Origin: an uncultured Pelagibacteraceae bacterium
GTDB lineage: Bacteria > Pseudomonadota > Alphaproteobacteria > Pelagibacterales > Pelagibacteraceae
Assembly: GCA_902634885.1 (NCBI GenBank)
Contig: CACPLR010000001.1
Location: 80,170 to 144,169, forward strand
DNA length: 64,000 bases
Reading direction: 5' to 3'
Shown here: one piece after another, positions 10,092 through 19,146 of the stretch
How the letters are laid out: the number at the start of each line of letters is the position of its first letter
Numbering within the stretch: position 1 is the first letter of the stretch
Position numbers and translations under genes: made by a program
The notes under the pieces: model-generated
What the model was told of the DNA's origin: nothing
The model's input: only the letters and a program-made list of their open reading frames with translations
Database searches by the model: none

Positions 10092-10922
10092 TTATTTTTT
10101 ACCTTTAAGATTTATTCTAATATCTGAAAGATCGACTAATTTTCTTTTATAATCACTTCTTACAAATCCCTTACTTGTTATATCTTTAACTAGCTTCAAG
10201 AATTGATTTTGATCTTCGGAGTTCTCATTATTCAAATCATCTATTTTTTCTGATCCCCCAATAGATGGAGTATGTGCCAGATCTTCTCTATTAAGATAAG
10301 ATATTGCCAATTCTCTAAATATATAATCTAAAATTGAGCTCGCACTTAAAATTCTGTCATTTCCATGAACTTTTCCTGATGGTTCAAATTTTGTTTCTAC
10401 ATAAGCATTAACAAACTCATCAAGAGGAACCCCATACTGCAGACCTAAGGAAATTGCTATTGCAAAGTTATTCATGAGAGCTTTTACTAACTCACCTTCT
10501 TTGCTTGTATCAATAAATATTTCACCTATTTTTCCATCCTCATATTCACCAGTATGAAGATACACTTTGTGATCACCTATCGTTGCCTTTTGAATATATC
10601 CTTTTCTTCTATCTGGCATACTAAACCTTTTTCCAAGTTTTTCGTTTAGATTGCTTTTAAAGTTTTCACCTATTTTATTATCTATATTTGAACCATTCTG
10701 CGGAATTGGAGCTCTAATTGATTTATCAATTATATTTACTTTATTAGTTTCTATTTTTTCTAAATTTTTTGTTTTTCTATTATCAAGTTTAATGTCCAGT
10801 ATCTCAAATTTTCCCTCCTCATTTTTTTCTAAATTTTGTAAGTTTTTCTCGTTCACATCATCTAAATAGTGACTAACTTTGAAGCTACAAGTGTAATATG
10901 TCTCAACTAAATATTTTGCCAT
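10092..10922 (-). CDS. Stand-alone C-terminal domain protein of B12-dependent (class II) ribonucleotide reductase family
   Basis: 276 residues. Residues about 104-235 closely match the C-terminal part of Nrd[56 protein letters not shown], then [15 protein letters not shown] and DLAH. The N-terminal 100 residues are Lys/Asn rich, start with [12 protein letters not shown] and have no reductase barrel. The terminal Cys-rich (CxxC) tail of full NrdJ is missing; the protein ends in INLKGKK. It therefore cannot be a reductase by itself; it could be a partner or regulator, or a TSCPD-type protein. A GAGGGA ribosome site precedes the ATG. Confidence 0.75.
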   Translation of the reverse strand: MAKYLVETYYTCSFKVSHYLDDVNEKNLQNLEKNEEGKFEILDIKLDNRKTKNLEKIETNKVNIIDKSIRAPIPQNGSNIDNKIGENFKSNLNEKLGKRFSMPDRRKGYIQKATIGDHKVYLHTGEYEDGKIGEIFIDTSKEGELVKALMNNFAIAISLGLQYGVPLDEFVNAYVETKFEPSGKVHGNDRILSASSILDYIFRELAISYLNREDLAHTPSIGGSEKIDDLNNENSEDQNQFLKLVKDITSKGFVRSDYKRKLVDLSDIRINLKGKK

Positions 10923-11030
10923 TAAATTCCCTCATTAAAATTGAATCTTATTAAATTATGTATATACAAATTAATGTTATAGTCTAATTTAAATTTTACA
11001 ATTTAAAATTGAAAAAATAACTAATTTTTT

Positions 11031-11390
11031 ATGTTGAAACTTTTTAAGGAAATTTTCACTTGGTGGAATGGTCAGACATTTGGAACTAGACTGCAGACAA
11101 TTTTTTTTGGAAAATTGGTTGGTGAGGATGAATTAGGGAATAAATATTATCAAAATAAAAAAGGCAAACGGTGGGTAATATATAATGGAGAGGTTGAAGC
11201 ATCAAAAATACCAGATGATTGGTACTCATGGATGCATCATACAAATAATAAAATTGAAAATTCACATAATTTAAAAAAATTTAAATGGCAAAAAAACCAT
11301 TTACCAAACCAAACAGGGACAACAAACGCTTACAATCCTAAAAATAATAAAAATGCAACTGAAAAAAAGTATAAATCTTGGCAAGGTTAG
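11031..11390 (+). CDS. NDUFA12-family accessory subunit of NADH:ubiquinone oxidoreductase
   Basis: 119 residues. It shows the family pattern WWNGQTFGTRL near the N-terminus, then GxDELGNKYYQ, KRWVIYNG and IPDDWYSWMHH. NDUFA12 (B17.2) is a supernumerary complex I subunit shared by mitochondria and alphaproteobacteria, located on the peripheral arm. The gene lies by itself, away from nuo genes, as in other alphaproteobacteria. Its last 38 bp overlap the next gene in another frame. Confidence 0.9.
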   Translation: MLKLFKEIFTWWNGQTFGTRLQTIFFGKLVGEDELGNKYYQNKKGKRWVIYNGEVEASKIPDDWYSWMHHTNNKIENSHNLKKFKWQKNHLPNQTGTTNAYNPKNNKNATEKKYKSWQG

Positions 11391-11760
11391 TATTGCTTTA
11401 ACTTTTATTCTGTTGTTTCAAATAATTTTCTTAAAGGCAAATTCAGAAACTAATACATATGGTGAAAAGTTCGCAGAAATATTAGTTTTGGATAAAGTAA
11501 GTTCTAAAACAACAAAATTAAAGCTAACAATCGGGGAAGAATTATTTTTTCAAAATCTAAACATAAATATTCAAAAATGCCAAAATTCAAAATTTGATGA
11601 CGATCCTGAAGTAACAGCATTTATGCAAGTTATTGATTTGAAAAATAAAGATAAGGATAAGGTTTTTGTGTTCAATGACTGGACATTTGCATCCAGTCCA
11701 TCAATAAGACCTTTTGATCATCCTGTATATGATATATGGTTAAAAAAGTGCTATTCCTAA
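11353..11760 (+). CDS. Exported DUF2155 protein
   Basis: 135 residues with a Lys-bearing hydrophobic leader (SIALTFILLFQIIFL, about 13-27) ending near KANSET, so it is probably secreted to the periplasm. The mature part has ILVLDKVSSKTTKL, GEELFFQNLNI, a Cys (QKC) and PxxxAFMQVID followed by FNDWTFASSPSI, the pattern of DUF2155 proteins that accompany NDUFA12 in alphaproteobacteria. Two Cys (about 76 and 134) may form a disulfide. Function unknown. It overlaps the previous gene by 38 bp and its TAA interlocks with the accC stop. Confidence 0.8.
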   Translation: MQLKKSINLGKVSIALTFILLFQIIFLKANSETNTYGEKFAEILVLDKVSSKTTKLKLTIGEELFFQNLNINIQKCQNSKFDDDPEVTAFMQVIDLKNKDKDKVFVFNDWTFASSPSIRPFDHPVYDIWLKKCYS

Positions 11761-13094
11761 ATTAATTTTTCTTTATCAAGCCAACTTACATTAAAGTCAG
11801 AATTAATAAATTTTTCATGATTTAGTAAAGTTTTATGTAAATTTATTGTAGTAGTTATACCCTCAATTACGAATTCATCGAGAGATCTATTCATTCTTTG
11901 TATTGCCTCAGTTCTATTTCTTCCATGGCAAATTAATTTACAAACCATGCTGTCATAATAGGGGGTAACCTTATAACCCTGAAAAATTGCACCGTCTACT
12001 CTAGTTCTAAAACCAGAGGGCTGGTGACACATTCCAATTAATCCAGGAGAGGGTTGAAAGTTTTTACTTGGATCCTCAGCATTTATTCTGCATTCAATAG
12101 CATGTCCTCTTGGATTAACATCATTTTGACTTAATGCTGTTTCACCTGTGTAGGCTATGTTAATCTGTTCTTTGATTATATCTATACCTGTAACCATTTC
12201 TGTTACTGGATGCTCAACTTGAACTCTCGTATTCATTTCTAAAAAATAGAATTTTCCCTCTTCGTAGATGAATTCAACTGTGCCTGCACCTTCGTATCCT
12301 ATTTGACTTACCATCTTTACAGTTTTGTTAAATAAATCTGATCTGATTGTATCTGTTAAAACTGGGCTTGGGGTTTCCTCTATTAATTTTTGATGTCTTC
12401 TCTGCACTGAGCAATCTCTTTCATGTAAGTGAACAGTTCTATTTTTTCCAGATAAAACTTGAACCTCAATATGTCTTGGATTTTGAAAAAATTTCTCAAT
12501 ATAAACTTCATCATTTCCAAAAAATTTTTTTGCCTCTAATTTTGCAGTTAAAAATAAATTCTCAAAATCATTTTCATTATTTACTATTTTCATACCTTTT
12601 CCACCGCCACCACCTGCAGCTTTTATTAGAACTGGAAAACCAATATTTTTAGATAATTTTTTAGCTTCTTTAATATCTGAAACACCACCTTCAGAACCTT
12701 CAATAACTGGTAAACCATATTGTTTAGCAATTTTTTTTGCTTGAATTTTATCTCCCATTTTACTTATCAAGCTAGAAGATGGACCTATGAACTTAATAGT
12801 ATTATCCTCAAGGATTTTAGCAAATTCAGCATTTTCAGATAAAAAACCATATCCTGGGTGTACGGCTTCAGAATTAGTTAATTCTATCGCAGACATTATT
12901 GCAGGAATATTTAAATAACTATTTGATGGTTGATGAGGACCCACGCAAATACTTTCATCTGCTAATCTTACATGCATACTATCTCGATCAACATCAGAAT
13001 GAATTGCAACTGTCGATATACCCCATTCTTTGCATGCCCTGATAACTCTGACTGCAATTTCTCCACGATTTGCAATCAGAATTTTTTTAAACAT
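11757..13094 (-). CDS. accC: Biotin carboxylase subunit of acetyl-CoA carboxylase
   Basis: 445 residues, the usual length. It starts KKILIANRGEIAVRVIRA and carries the ATP-grasp glycine loop AAGGGGGKGM (about 161-170), FLEMNTRVQVEHPVTE (about 287-302) and RGHAIECRINAEDP. It carboxylates biotin on AccB using bicarbonate and ATP, the first step in fatty-acid synthesis. One base separates it from accB upstream, so accB-accC form an operon preceded by aroQ. Confidence 0.97.
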   Translation of the reverse strand: MFKKILIANRGEIAVRVIRACKEWGISTVAIHSDVDRDSMHVRLADESICVGPHQPSNSYLNIPAIMSAIELTNSEAVHPGYGFLSENAEFAKILEDNTIKFIGPSSSLISKMGDKIQAKKIAKQYGLPVIEGSEGGVSDIKEAKKLSKNIGFPVLIKAAGGGGGKGMKIVNNENDFENLFLTAKLEAKKFFGNDEVYIEKFFQNPRHIEVQVLSGKNRTVHLHERDCSVQRRHQKLIEETPSPVLTDTIRSDLFNKTVKMVSQIGYEGAGTVEFIYEEGKFYFLEMNTRVQVEHPVTEMVTGIDIIKEQINIAYTGETALSQNDVNPRGHAIECRINAEDPSKNFQPSPGLIGMCHQPSGFRTRVDGAIFQGYKVTPYYDSMVCKLICHGRNRTEAIQRMNRSLDEFVIEGITTTINLHKTLLNHEKFINSDFNVSWLDKEKLI

Positions 13095-13095
13095 A

Positions 13096-13524
13096 TTAAT
13101 CTAAAATTGCTATAGTTTGTCCAAACTCAACAGGCTGACCATCCTCAACACAAATTTCTTTTATTGTTCCATCCATTGGGCAGGGCACATGATTCATAGT
13201 TTTCATTGCCTCAACAATCATTACAGTATCACCCTTCTTAATTTTTCTTCCTTTTTCAACAAATTTTTTACCTCCTGGTTCAGGTGCCAAGTATGCAGTA
13301 CCAATAATTGGTGATGTAATTTTTGTTCCACTTATTTCAGATGAGTTGTTTTCAGTTCTTTCTATCTCTTGTTTTGAAGTATTTGTGATGACAGGAGTTG
13401 AACCGACTCCTTTTGATTTTGAAACTTTAACTTTTAAATCTTTTTCAGTATATTCAATTTCTGTAAGATTAAATTCATCCAAATAATCATTTAATTCTTT
13501 AATAATATTCTTATTTATTTTCAT
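13096..13524 (-). CDS. accB: Biotin carboxyl carrier protein of acetyl-CoA carboxylase
   Basis: 142 residues. An N-terminal helical region is followed by a Ser/Thr/Pro linker (about 35-70) and a biotinyl domain with the motif EAMKTM, where Lys108 is the biotin site; the thumb-like PEPGGKKFVEKG insertion is present. It carries carboxybiotin between AccC and the carboxyltransferase. It overlaps aroQ by 14 bp upstream and is one base from accC downstream. Confidence 0.97.
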   Translation of the reverse strand: MKINKNIIKELNDYLDEFNLTEIEYTEKDLKVKVSKSKGVGSTPVITNTSKQEIERTENNSSEISGTKITSPIIGTAYLAPEPGGKKFVEKGRKIKKGDTVMIVEAMKTMNHVPCPMDGTIKEICVEDGQPVEFGQTIAILD

Positions 13525-13957
13525 TTTTTAAAAGCTCATGCATTGAATTTATGGCCAAAATATAGCCGTTTATTCCAAGTCCACAAATAATTCCAGTTAC
13601 AACACCACTTATCATTGACTTATGTCTAAATTCCTCTCTTTTGTAAATGTTTGATATGTGCACCTCGATTTTAGGTTTTTTAAATACATCTAATGCATCT
13701 CTTATAGCCACAGATGTATGACTGTAAGCTGCAGCATTAATAATAATACCATCGTAATTATCAACACTATTTTGTATTAAATTTACAATTTCACCTTCTA
13801 TATTCGATTGTTTTATTTCCAAATTTAAATTTAATTCTTTGGCCTTTTCATAACAAATCTCGATTAAGTGATTGTAGTCTTTGCTTCCATATTGAGATTG
13901 TTCTCTTTGACCTAATAGATTAAGATTAGGTCCATTAATAATTATTATTTTGCTCAC
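13511..13957 (-). CDS. aroQ: 3-dehydroquinate dehydratase, type II
   Basis: 148 residues from a GTG at 13955-13957. The open frame extends upstream to 14083, but that extension is hydrophobic, unlike any DHQase, and lies over thiS; the GTG gives the family start SKIIIINGPNLNLLGQRE. Key residues are visible: NGPNLNLLG with catalytic region Arg/Tyr (QYGS), the Asn/His of NAAAYSHTSVAIRD (about 79-92) and EVHISNIYKREEFRHKS. It dehydrates 3-dehydroquinate in the shikimate pathway. It is first gene of the aroQ-accB-accC set common in alphaproteobacteria. Confidence 0.94.
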   Translation of the reverse strand: MSKIIIINGPNLNLLGQREQSQYGSKDYNHLIEICYEKAKELNLNLEIKQSNIEGEIVNLIQNSVDNYDGIIINAAAYSHTSVAIRDALDVFKKPKIEVHISNIYKREEFRHKSMISGVVTGIICGLGINGYILAINSMHELLKNENK

Positions 13958-13973
13958 TAAAAACTTATAATAT

Positions 13974-14192
13974 ATGAGAAAAAAAAATAAAATAAAAATA
14001 ACAGTAAACGGTAAGCAAACTATTATAAATTCAAACTTTTCATTAAAAAATCTTGTTGATAAGTTAGAAATACCCCTAAACAAAATTGCAATAGAATATA
14101 ACAGAGAAATTATTGATAAAAAAAAGATAAAAAAAATTCTTCTTTCTAAAAACGATAAAGTAGAAATTGTCCATTTTATAGGAGGAGGCTAA
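13974..14192 (+). CDS. thiS: Sulfur carrier protein ThiS
   Basis: 72 residues with a beta-grasp pattern (ITVNGKQTIINSNFSLKNLVDKL) and a C-terminal ...HFIGGG, the diglycine end that is adenylated and thiocarboxylated. It donates sulfur for thiazole formation by ThiG. Its stop and the thiG start share a base (TAATG). The Lys-rich first residues are longer than usual. No thiF, thiO/thiH or thiC is nearby. Confidence 0.9.
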   Translation: MRKKNKIKITVNGKQTIINSNFSLKNLVDKLEIPLNKIAIEYNREIIDKKKIKKILLSKNDKVEIVHFIGGG

Positions 14193-14968
14193 TGAAAAAT
14201 AAAGATAAATTCATAATTGCAAAAAAAAATTATTCCTCAAGACTAATCGTAGGTACAGGAAAATATAAATCTATGAAGGAGTGTGCTAAAGCTATAAAAA
14301 TTTCAGGTGCGGATATTGTTACGGTTGCAGTAAGAAGAGTAAATATAACAGATAAAAATAAACCTTTGCTGATGGATTACATAAACCCAAAAAAAATTAC
14401 TTATCTTCCAAATACTGCAGGATGTTTTAGTTCAGATGAGGCTTTAAGGACACTTAGGTTAGCAAGGGAAATTGGAGGATGGAAATTAGTAAAACTTGAA
14501 GTTTTGGGTGATAAAAAAACATTATTTCCAGATGTAATTGAAACGCTAAAATCTACAGAAGTTTTAACAAAAGAAGGATTTAAAGTTATGGTTTATTGCA
14601 ACGATGATCCTTTGATGGCAAAAAGGTTAGAAAATGCTGGAGCGTGTGCAATAATGCCTTTAGCAGCACCAATAGGCTCAGGTTTAGGTATTCAAAATAA
14701 AATTAACTTGAAAATTATCAGACGTCAAACAAAGCTTCCTGTTATTGTGGATGCAGGTATAGGGCAAGCATCTGATGCAACTCAAGCAATGGAACTAGGT
14801 TGTGATGGCGTATTAATTAATACAGCAATAGCTAAAGCTAAAAACCCTTATGAGATGGCAGAAGCAATGAAATATGCTGTAATATCTGGAAGAAAATCTT
14901 TTCTCTCTGGAAGAATAAATCCAAATTTATTTGGATCAGCATCAACTACAAATAGTGGAATTATTTAA
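14192..14968 (+). CDS. thiG: Thiazole synthase
   Basis: 258 residues, family length. It has SRLIVGTGKYKS near the start, WKLVKLEVLGD (Lys101 fits the Schiff-base lysine), CNDDPLMAKRLENAG, PIGSGLGIQN and VIVDAGIGQASDA, all typical of ThiG. It joins deoxyxylulose phosphate, a glycine-derived imine and ThiS sulfur to make the thiazole moiety of thiamine. An AGGAGG sequence at the end of thiS serves as ribosome site. It overlaps the opposing RNase E/G gene by 8 bp. Confidence 0.96.
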   Translation: MKNKDKFIIAKKNYSSRLIVGTGKYKSMKECAKAIKISGADIVTVAVRRVNITDKNKPLLMDYINPKKITYLPNTAGCFSSDEALRTLRLAREIGGWKLVKLEVLGDKKTLFPDVIETLKSTEVLTKEGFKVMVYCNDDPLMAKRLENAGACAIMPLAAPIGSGLGIQNKINLKIIRRQTKLPVIVDAGIGQASDATQAMELGCDGVLINTAIAKAKNPYEMAEAMKYAVISGRKSFLSGRINPNLFGSASTTNSGII

Positions 14969-16724
14969 TTTTCTTCTTTACAAATTTTCTTTTTTTAAAT
15001 TTTCTTTTTTTAAAAGATTTTTGAACATTTGAATTTAAACTTTCTAGTTTAACAACAGCTTTCTGTAAATTTTCAATTTTTTCAATTTTTTCTAATAATT
15101 TTCCAGATTTTGAATTAAACTCTATTAAGTATTCAGATAAATTCAAATCTTCAGAATGAATAATATTAATTTTTATTTTATTTTTTTTCTCAAAGTAATT
15201 TAAATCCTCTAGAAATTGATTTTCTATAAATTCTGAAATCTTATTATTTATTTTTAAATTAATAATTTTTGAACCATTTTCCAAAGATTTTATTTCAATT
15301 AATTTAATAATTTTTTGTGCAAAAGTTTCATTTGTTAGTTTTATTGACCATTTTATATTGCTTTCTCTTAGTCTCTGTCTTGACATTTCTAAAAGGCCAA
15401 AATTACTTATCCTACCTATTTGAATTCTTGCTCTATCATTTCGACACTTTTCTTTTAATTTTCTCTCAACTTGCCTTCTATTTCCAAAATTTAACATATC
15501 AATAAAGTCAATTATTATTAGTCCGGATAAATCTCTAATTTTAATTTGTCTTGCTATTTCCTCTGCAGCTTCGAGATTTGTATCTAAAGCAGTGCTTTCA
15601 ATATTTCTTTGTTTTATTGATTTCCCAGAATTGACATCTATTGAGACCAAAGCTTCGGTAGGATTTATTACTAAATAACCTCCAGAGCTAAGTTTTACCT
15701 CTGTTTTAAAGATTTCAAAAAGTTTTTTTTCAATATTTTCTTTAAAAAATAATGGTCGTTTATCTCTGTACTTTTTTATTTTTTTTAATTGTTTTGGCAT
15801 CATTAATTTCATATAGTTTTTTGCTTTTTGGTAGCCTTCATTACCTTCTACGATAATACTTTGTGTATCATCGTCGTACATATCTCTAATAATTCTTTTA
15901 ATAATATCACTTTCTTGATGGATAAGAGATGGAGCTAAAGAATTCATTGCACTACTTTTAATCGAGTCCCAAACTGTAATTAAATTTTTAAGATCTCCTT
16001 CAATTTCATTTTTTGATTTATTTGATCCTGCAGTTCTGACAATTATTCCCATCTCTTTTGGAATTGCTATTTCATTAAGAATATTTCGAATTTTTTTTCG
16101 ATCTCCAGGATTAAATATTTTTCTTGAAATACCACCTCCCTTGGCTGTGTTGGGCATTAACACAATATATTTTCCTGCAATGGATATGAATGTGCTAAGT
16201 GCAGCTCCTTTTAAACCTCTTTCATCTTTTAAAACTTGTACTAAAATTACTTGATTTGGTTTTATTACTTCTTGAATTTTATATCTCTTTGAGGGAAATC
16301 TTTTTTGTATTTTTTCATGTTTTTTTTCTTCTATTGACTCATCTTTTTTTTCAACTGGATCTTCAATTTTAATTTCTTCTTCACCATCTAAAATTTTATT
16401 CTCTATATTTTCACTCTCTTTAGATAATTCTTCTCTAACTTTTTCCTCCTCTTTTTTAATTTTTTCTAAATCACTTTGGGGTAACTGATAATAATCTGAT
16501 TGAATGTCATTAAATGACAAAAATCCGTGTCTCTCTCTCCCAAAATCAATAAAGGCAGCCTGCAAAGATGGCTCAATCCGACTTACTTTTCCAAGATAAA
16601 TATTATTTTTTATTAATGTGTTGTTGATACTTTCATATTCGTAATCTTCAATATGATTTTCATTTTTAAGTACGACTCTAGTTTCATTAGGATGCGATGC
16701 ATCAATGTATAAATTTTTTGACAT
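14961..16724 (-). CDS. Ribonuclease E/G family endoribonuclease
   Basis: 587 residues. S1 domain at about 35-150 (IYLGKVSRIEPSLQAAFIDFG) with an acidic Glu/Lys-rich insertion at about 85-140, as in RNase E of alphaproteobacteria. The 5'-sensor and DNase-I-like domains are intact, with SIDVNSGK and LIIIDFIDM holding the two catalytic Asp. After SRQRLRES, where the family has the CPxC zinc-link, there is none. The C-terminal third is short and ends in a basic tail (KKRKFKKRKFVKKK) rather than a long degradosome scaffold. It cleaves single-stranded RNA in mRNA decay and rRNA processing. rne and rng cannot be separated with certainty. Confidence 0.9.
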   Translation of the reverse strand: MSKNLYIDASHPNETRVVLKNENHIEDYEYESINNTLIKNNIYLGKVSRIEPSLQAAFIDFGRERHGFLSFNDIQSDYYQLPQSDLEKIKKEEEKVREELSKESENIENKILDGEEEIKIEDPVEKKDESIEEKKHEKIQKRFPSKRYKIQEVIKPNQVILVQVLKDERGLKGAALSTFISIAGKYIVLMPNTAKGGGISRKIFNPGDRKKIRNILNEIAIPKEMGIIVRTAGSNKSKNEIEGDLKNLITVWDSIKSSAMNSLAPSLIHQESDIIKRIIRDMYDDDTQSIIVEGNEGYQKAKNYMKLMMPKQLKKIKKYRDKRPLFFKENIEKKLFEIFKTEVKLSSGGYLVINPTEALVSIDVNSGKSIKQRNIESTALDTNLEAAEEIARQIKIRDLSGLIIIDFIDMLNFGNRRQVERKLKEKCRNDRARIQIGRISNFGLLEMSRQRLRESNIKWSIKLTNETFAQKIIKLIEIKSLENGSKIINLKINNKISEFIENQFLEDLNYFEKKNKIKINIIHSEDLNLSEYLIEFNSKSGKLLEKIEKIENLQKAVVKLESLNSNVQKSFKKRKFKKRKFVKKKIK

Positions 16725-16805
16725 AAATTTTGATTTGTTTTCATTAGTTTATTTGTAAATTCGGTGCCACAACAATACCAAATTCGTTAACTAAGATAAA
16801 CATAA

Positions 16806-19145
16806 ATGAGTTCAATAATAAAAAAAGTTGTATCCCTATCAATATTGACAATTTTGGTAACTTTGATTGGTATATTTTCAATTTTATGGATTTATTCAAA
16901 TAAACTACCAGATTATAAATTCTTAAAAAATTATAAACCTCCTGTATCCAGCAAACTATATTCAGGTAATGGGGTATTGGTTAGTGACTTTTCATCAGAG
17001 AAGAGAATATTCGTACCATATGAAGCTATACCAAGAGTAGTTATAAACTCTTTTTTATCTGCTGAAGATAAAAACTTTTTCTATCATCCTGGAGTAGATG
17101 CAAAAGGAATTGTCCGAGCTATTAAGAATAATATCAGGAATGCTCTAAAATCAAAAAGGTTGGAGGGAGCATCGACAATAACCCAGCAAGTCGCTAAAAA
17201 CTTTTTGTTATCAAATGAAGTAAGTTTTGACAGAAAAATTAAGGAGGCAATTTTAGCATTTCGAATTGAAAGGGCTCTAAGCAAAGAGAGAATTTTAGAA
17301 CTCTATTTAAATCAGATATATTTAGGTGAGGGAAGTTACGGAATAGCTTCAGCCAGCTTGAGGTATTTTGATAAATCAATAAATGAATTAAAATATTCAG
17401 AAGCAGCTTTATTAGCAGCGCTACCAAAGGCTCCAAGCAGATATAATCCATATAAAAATATAAAATTAGCTAAATACAGAAGAGATCTTGTTTTAAAAAA
17501 TCTTTATGAAAATCAATACATTAATAAAAATTTATTAAATGAATTAATAAATACAGATATTAAACTTAGTAAAAGACAAAGAATATATTTAGAGGACTCT
17601 AGATATTATGTTGAAGATGTAAGAAAAAATGTAATTGATACATATGGTTTTGATAAAGTTTACAAACAAGGATTTAATATTAAAACTCCAATAAATTTAA
17701 AATTACAAACTACAGCCACAGTAGCATTGAGGAAAGGTTTGGAGCAATATGATAGAAGGCGAGGTTGGAGAGGTTCTCTAGCAAATAAAAAAATTAGTAA
17801 AAATTGGAATAAAGATTTAGATAAATTTAAGTTAGAAAAATCTTTGGGATGGAAAATTGCAATAATAAAAAAAATAAATAAATTTGAAATAAATATTGAA
17901 ACTTCAGATAATAAAAATGGTAAAATTAAATTCGAAAACTTATCTTGGACAAGGAAAAATATTGAAGAGTTATTTAAAATTGGAGATTTAATATATGTAA
18001 AAAAAATAAATCAGGGAAACTATGAATTAAAACAATTACCTGCTGTTAATGGTGGGATAGTTGTGATGGATCCATTTACAGGAAGAGTGTTGGCAATGTC
18101 TGGAGGATTTAGTTTTAAAAAAAGTGAATATAACAGAGTTACACAGGCTAAAAGGCAACCTGGATCAGCATTTAAGCCATTTATATATGCACTAGCTTTA
18201 GAAAATAATTTTACACCATCAACATTAGTTCTTGATGCTCCAATTGTTCTCGAGCAGGGAGGTGATTTAAAAATGTGGAAACCTGAAAACTACGGAAAAA
18301 AGTTTTATGGTCCCTCAACCTTAAGAACAGGGGTTGAAAAATCAAGAAATTTAATGACTGTAAGAATTGCTCAAGAAATTGGATTAAACAAAATCATAAA
18401 TTTTTCAAAAAATCTAAAAATTTACGAAAGACCCGAGGAACTGATGTCAATTTCATTAGGTTCTGCGGAAACTACTTTGCTCAAGATGACAAGTGCTTAT
18501 TCGTCTTTTGTTAATGGTGGAAAGTTAGTTGAACCAATATTTATAGATAGAATTCAAGATAGTGGAGGAAAAACAATATTTAAAAATCAGTTAAGATTTT
18601 GTAAAAATTGTGATTTGATTTCATATACTAGCGAAAATCTTCCACAAATAAAAAATAATTACAAACAAATTTTTTCACCTCAAACAGCTTATCAAATGAC
18701 GTCTATTTTAGAAGGAGTTGTTCAAAGAGGAACAGGAAAAAAATTAAGAGATCTTAATTTACAATTAGCAGGTAAAACGGGGACTACTAATAAGAATACC
18801 GATGCTTGGTTTATTGGTTTTACTTCAAATTTAGTAATTGGAGTTTATGTAGGTTTTGATACCCCAAGGACTTTAGGAAAATTTGAAACTGGATCAAAAA
18901 CTGCCTTACCCATATTTAAAGAATTTATTAAAAACTCAGTCAATAATTATCAGGCAAGACCTTTCAAAGTAGCAAAGGGAATTAAAATGATGGTAGTAGA
19001 TGTAACTACTGGTAAAAAAGCTGATAGTAATTCTGAAAGTACTATTATTGAATCTTTTAAAGAGGAAAAAATTGCAAATAACAATAAAATTGATATTGAT
19101 AATATTGGCAATGTATCAAAAATGAATATTTTAAAGTTTTATTAA
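16806..19145 (+). CDS. mrcA: Penicillin-binding protein 1A (bifunctional transglycosylase/transpeptidase)
   Basis: 779 residues. An N-terminal signal-anchor (about 9-29) is followed by a GT51 transglycosylase domain with SAEDKNFFYHPGVD (catalytic Glu) and GASTITQQVAKN, and a transpeptidase domain with RQPGSAFKPF (SxxK), EKSRNLMTV (SxN) and AGKTGTT (KTG). It polymerises and crosslinks peptidoglycan in the periplasm. In many alphaproteobacteria an amiC amidase sits between rne and mrcA; here they are divergent with 80 bp between them. One base separates it from the prfB start. Confidence 0.95.
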   Translation: MSSIIKKVVSLSILTILVTLIGIFSILWIYSNKLPDYKFLKNYKPPVSSKLYSGNGVLVSDFSSEKRIFVPYEAIPRVVINSFLSAEDKNFFYHPGVDAKGIVRAIKNNIRNALKSKRLEGASTITQQVAKNFLLSNEVSFDRKIKEAILAFRIERALSKERILELYLNQIYLGEGSYGIASASLRYFDKSINELKYSEAALLAALPKAPSRYNPYKNIKLAKYRRDLVLKNLYENQYINKNLLNELINTDIKLSKRQRIYLEDSRYYVEDVRKNVIDTYGFDKVYKQGFNIKTPINLKLQTTATVALRKGLEQYDRRRGWRGSLANKKISKNWNKDLDKFKLEKSLGWKIAIIKKINKFEINIETSDNKNGKIKFENLSWTRKNIEELFKIGDLIYVKKINQGNYELKQLPAVNGGIVVMDPFTGRVLAMSGGFSFKKSEYNRVTQAKRQPGSAFKPFIYALALENNFTPSTLVLDAPIVLEQGGDLKMWKPENYGKKFYGPSTLRTGVEKSRNLMTVRIAQEIGLNKIINFSKNLKIYERPEELMSISLGSAETTLLKMTSAYSSFVNGGKLVEPIFIDRIQDSGGKTIFKNQLRFCKNCDLISYTSENLPQIKNNYKQIFSPQTAYQMTSILEGVVQRGTGKKLRDLNLQLAGKTGTTNKNTDAWFIGFTSNLVIGVYVGFDTPRTLGKFETGSKTALPIFKEFIKNSVNNYQARPFKVAKGIKMMVVDVTTGKKADSNSESTIIESFKEEKIANNNKIDIDNIGNVSKMNILKFY

Positions 19146-19146
19146 A

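Noticed and set aside
10651-10869. Plus-strand frame of 72 codons inside the RNR-like gene
   Set aside because: It is antisense to a gene with clear motifs and has a Phe/Ser-rich composition typical of shadow frames.
13958-14083. N-terminal extension of AroQ upstream of the GTG
   Set aside because: It is hydrophobic, not part of any DHQase, and lies across thiS; the GTG gives a family-like N-terminus.
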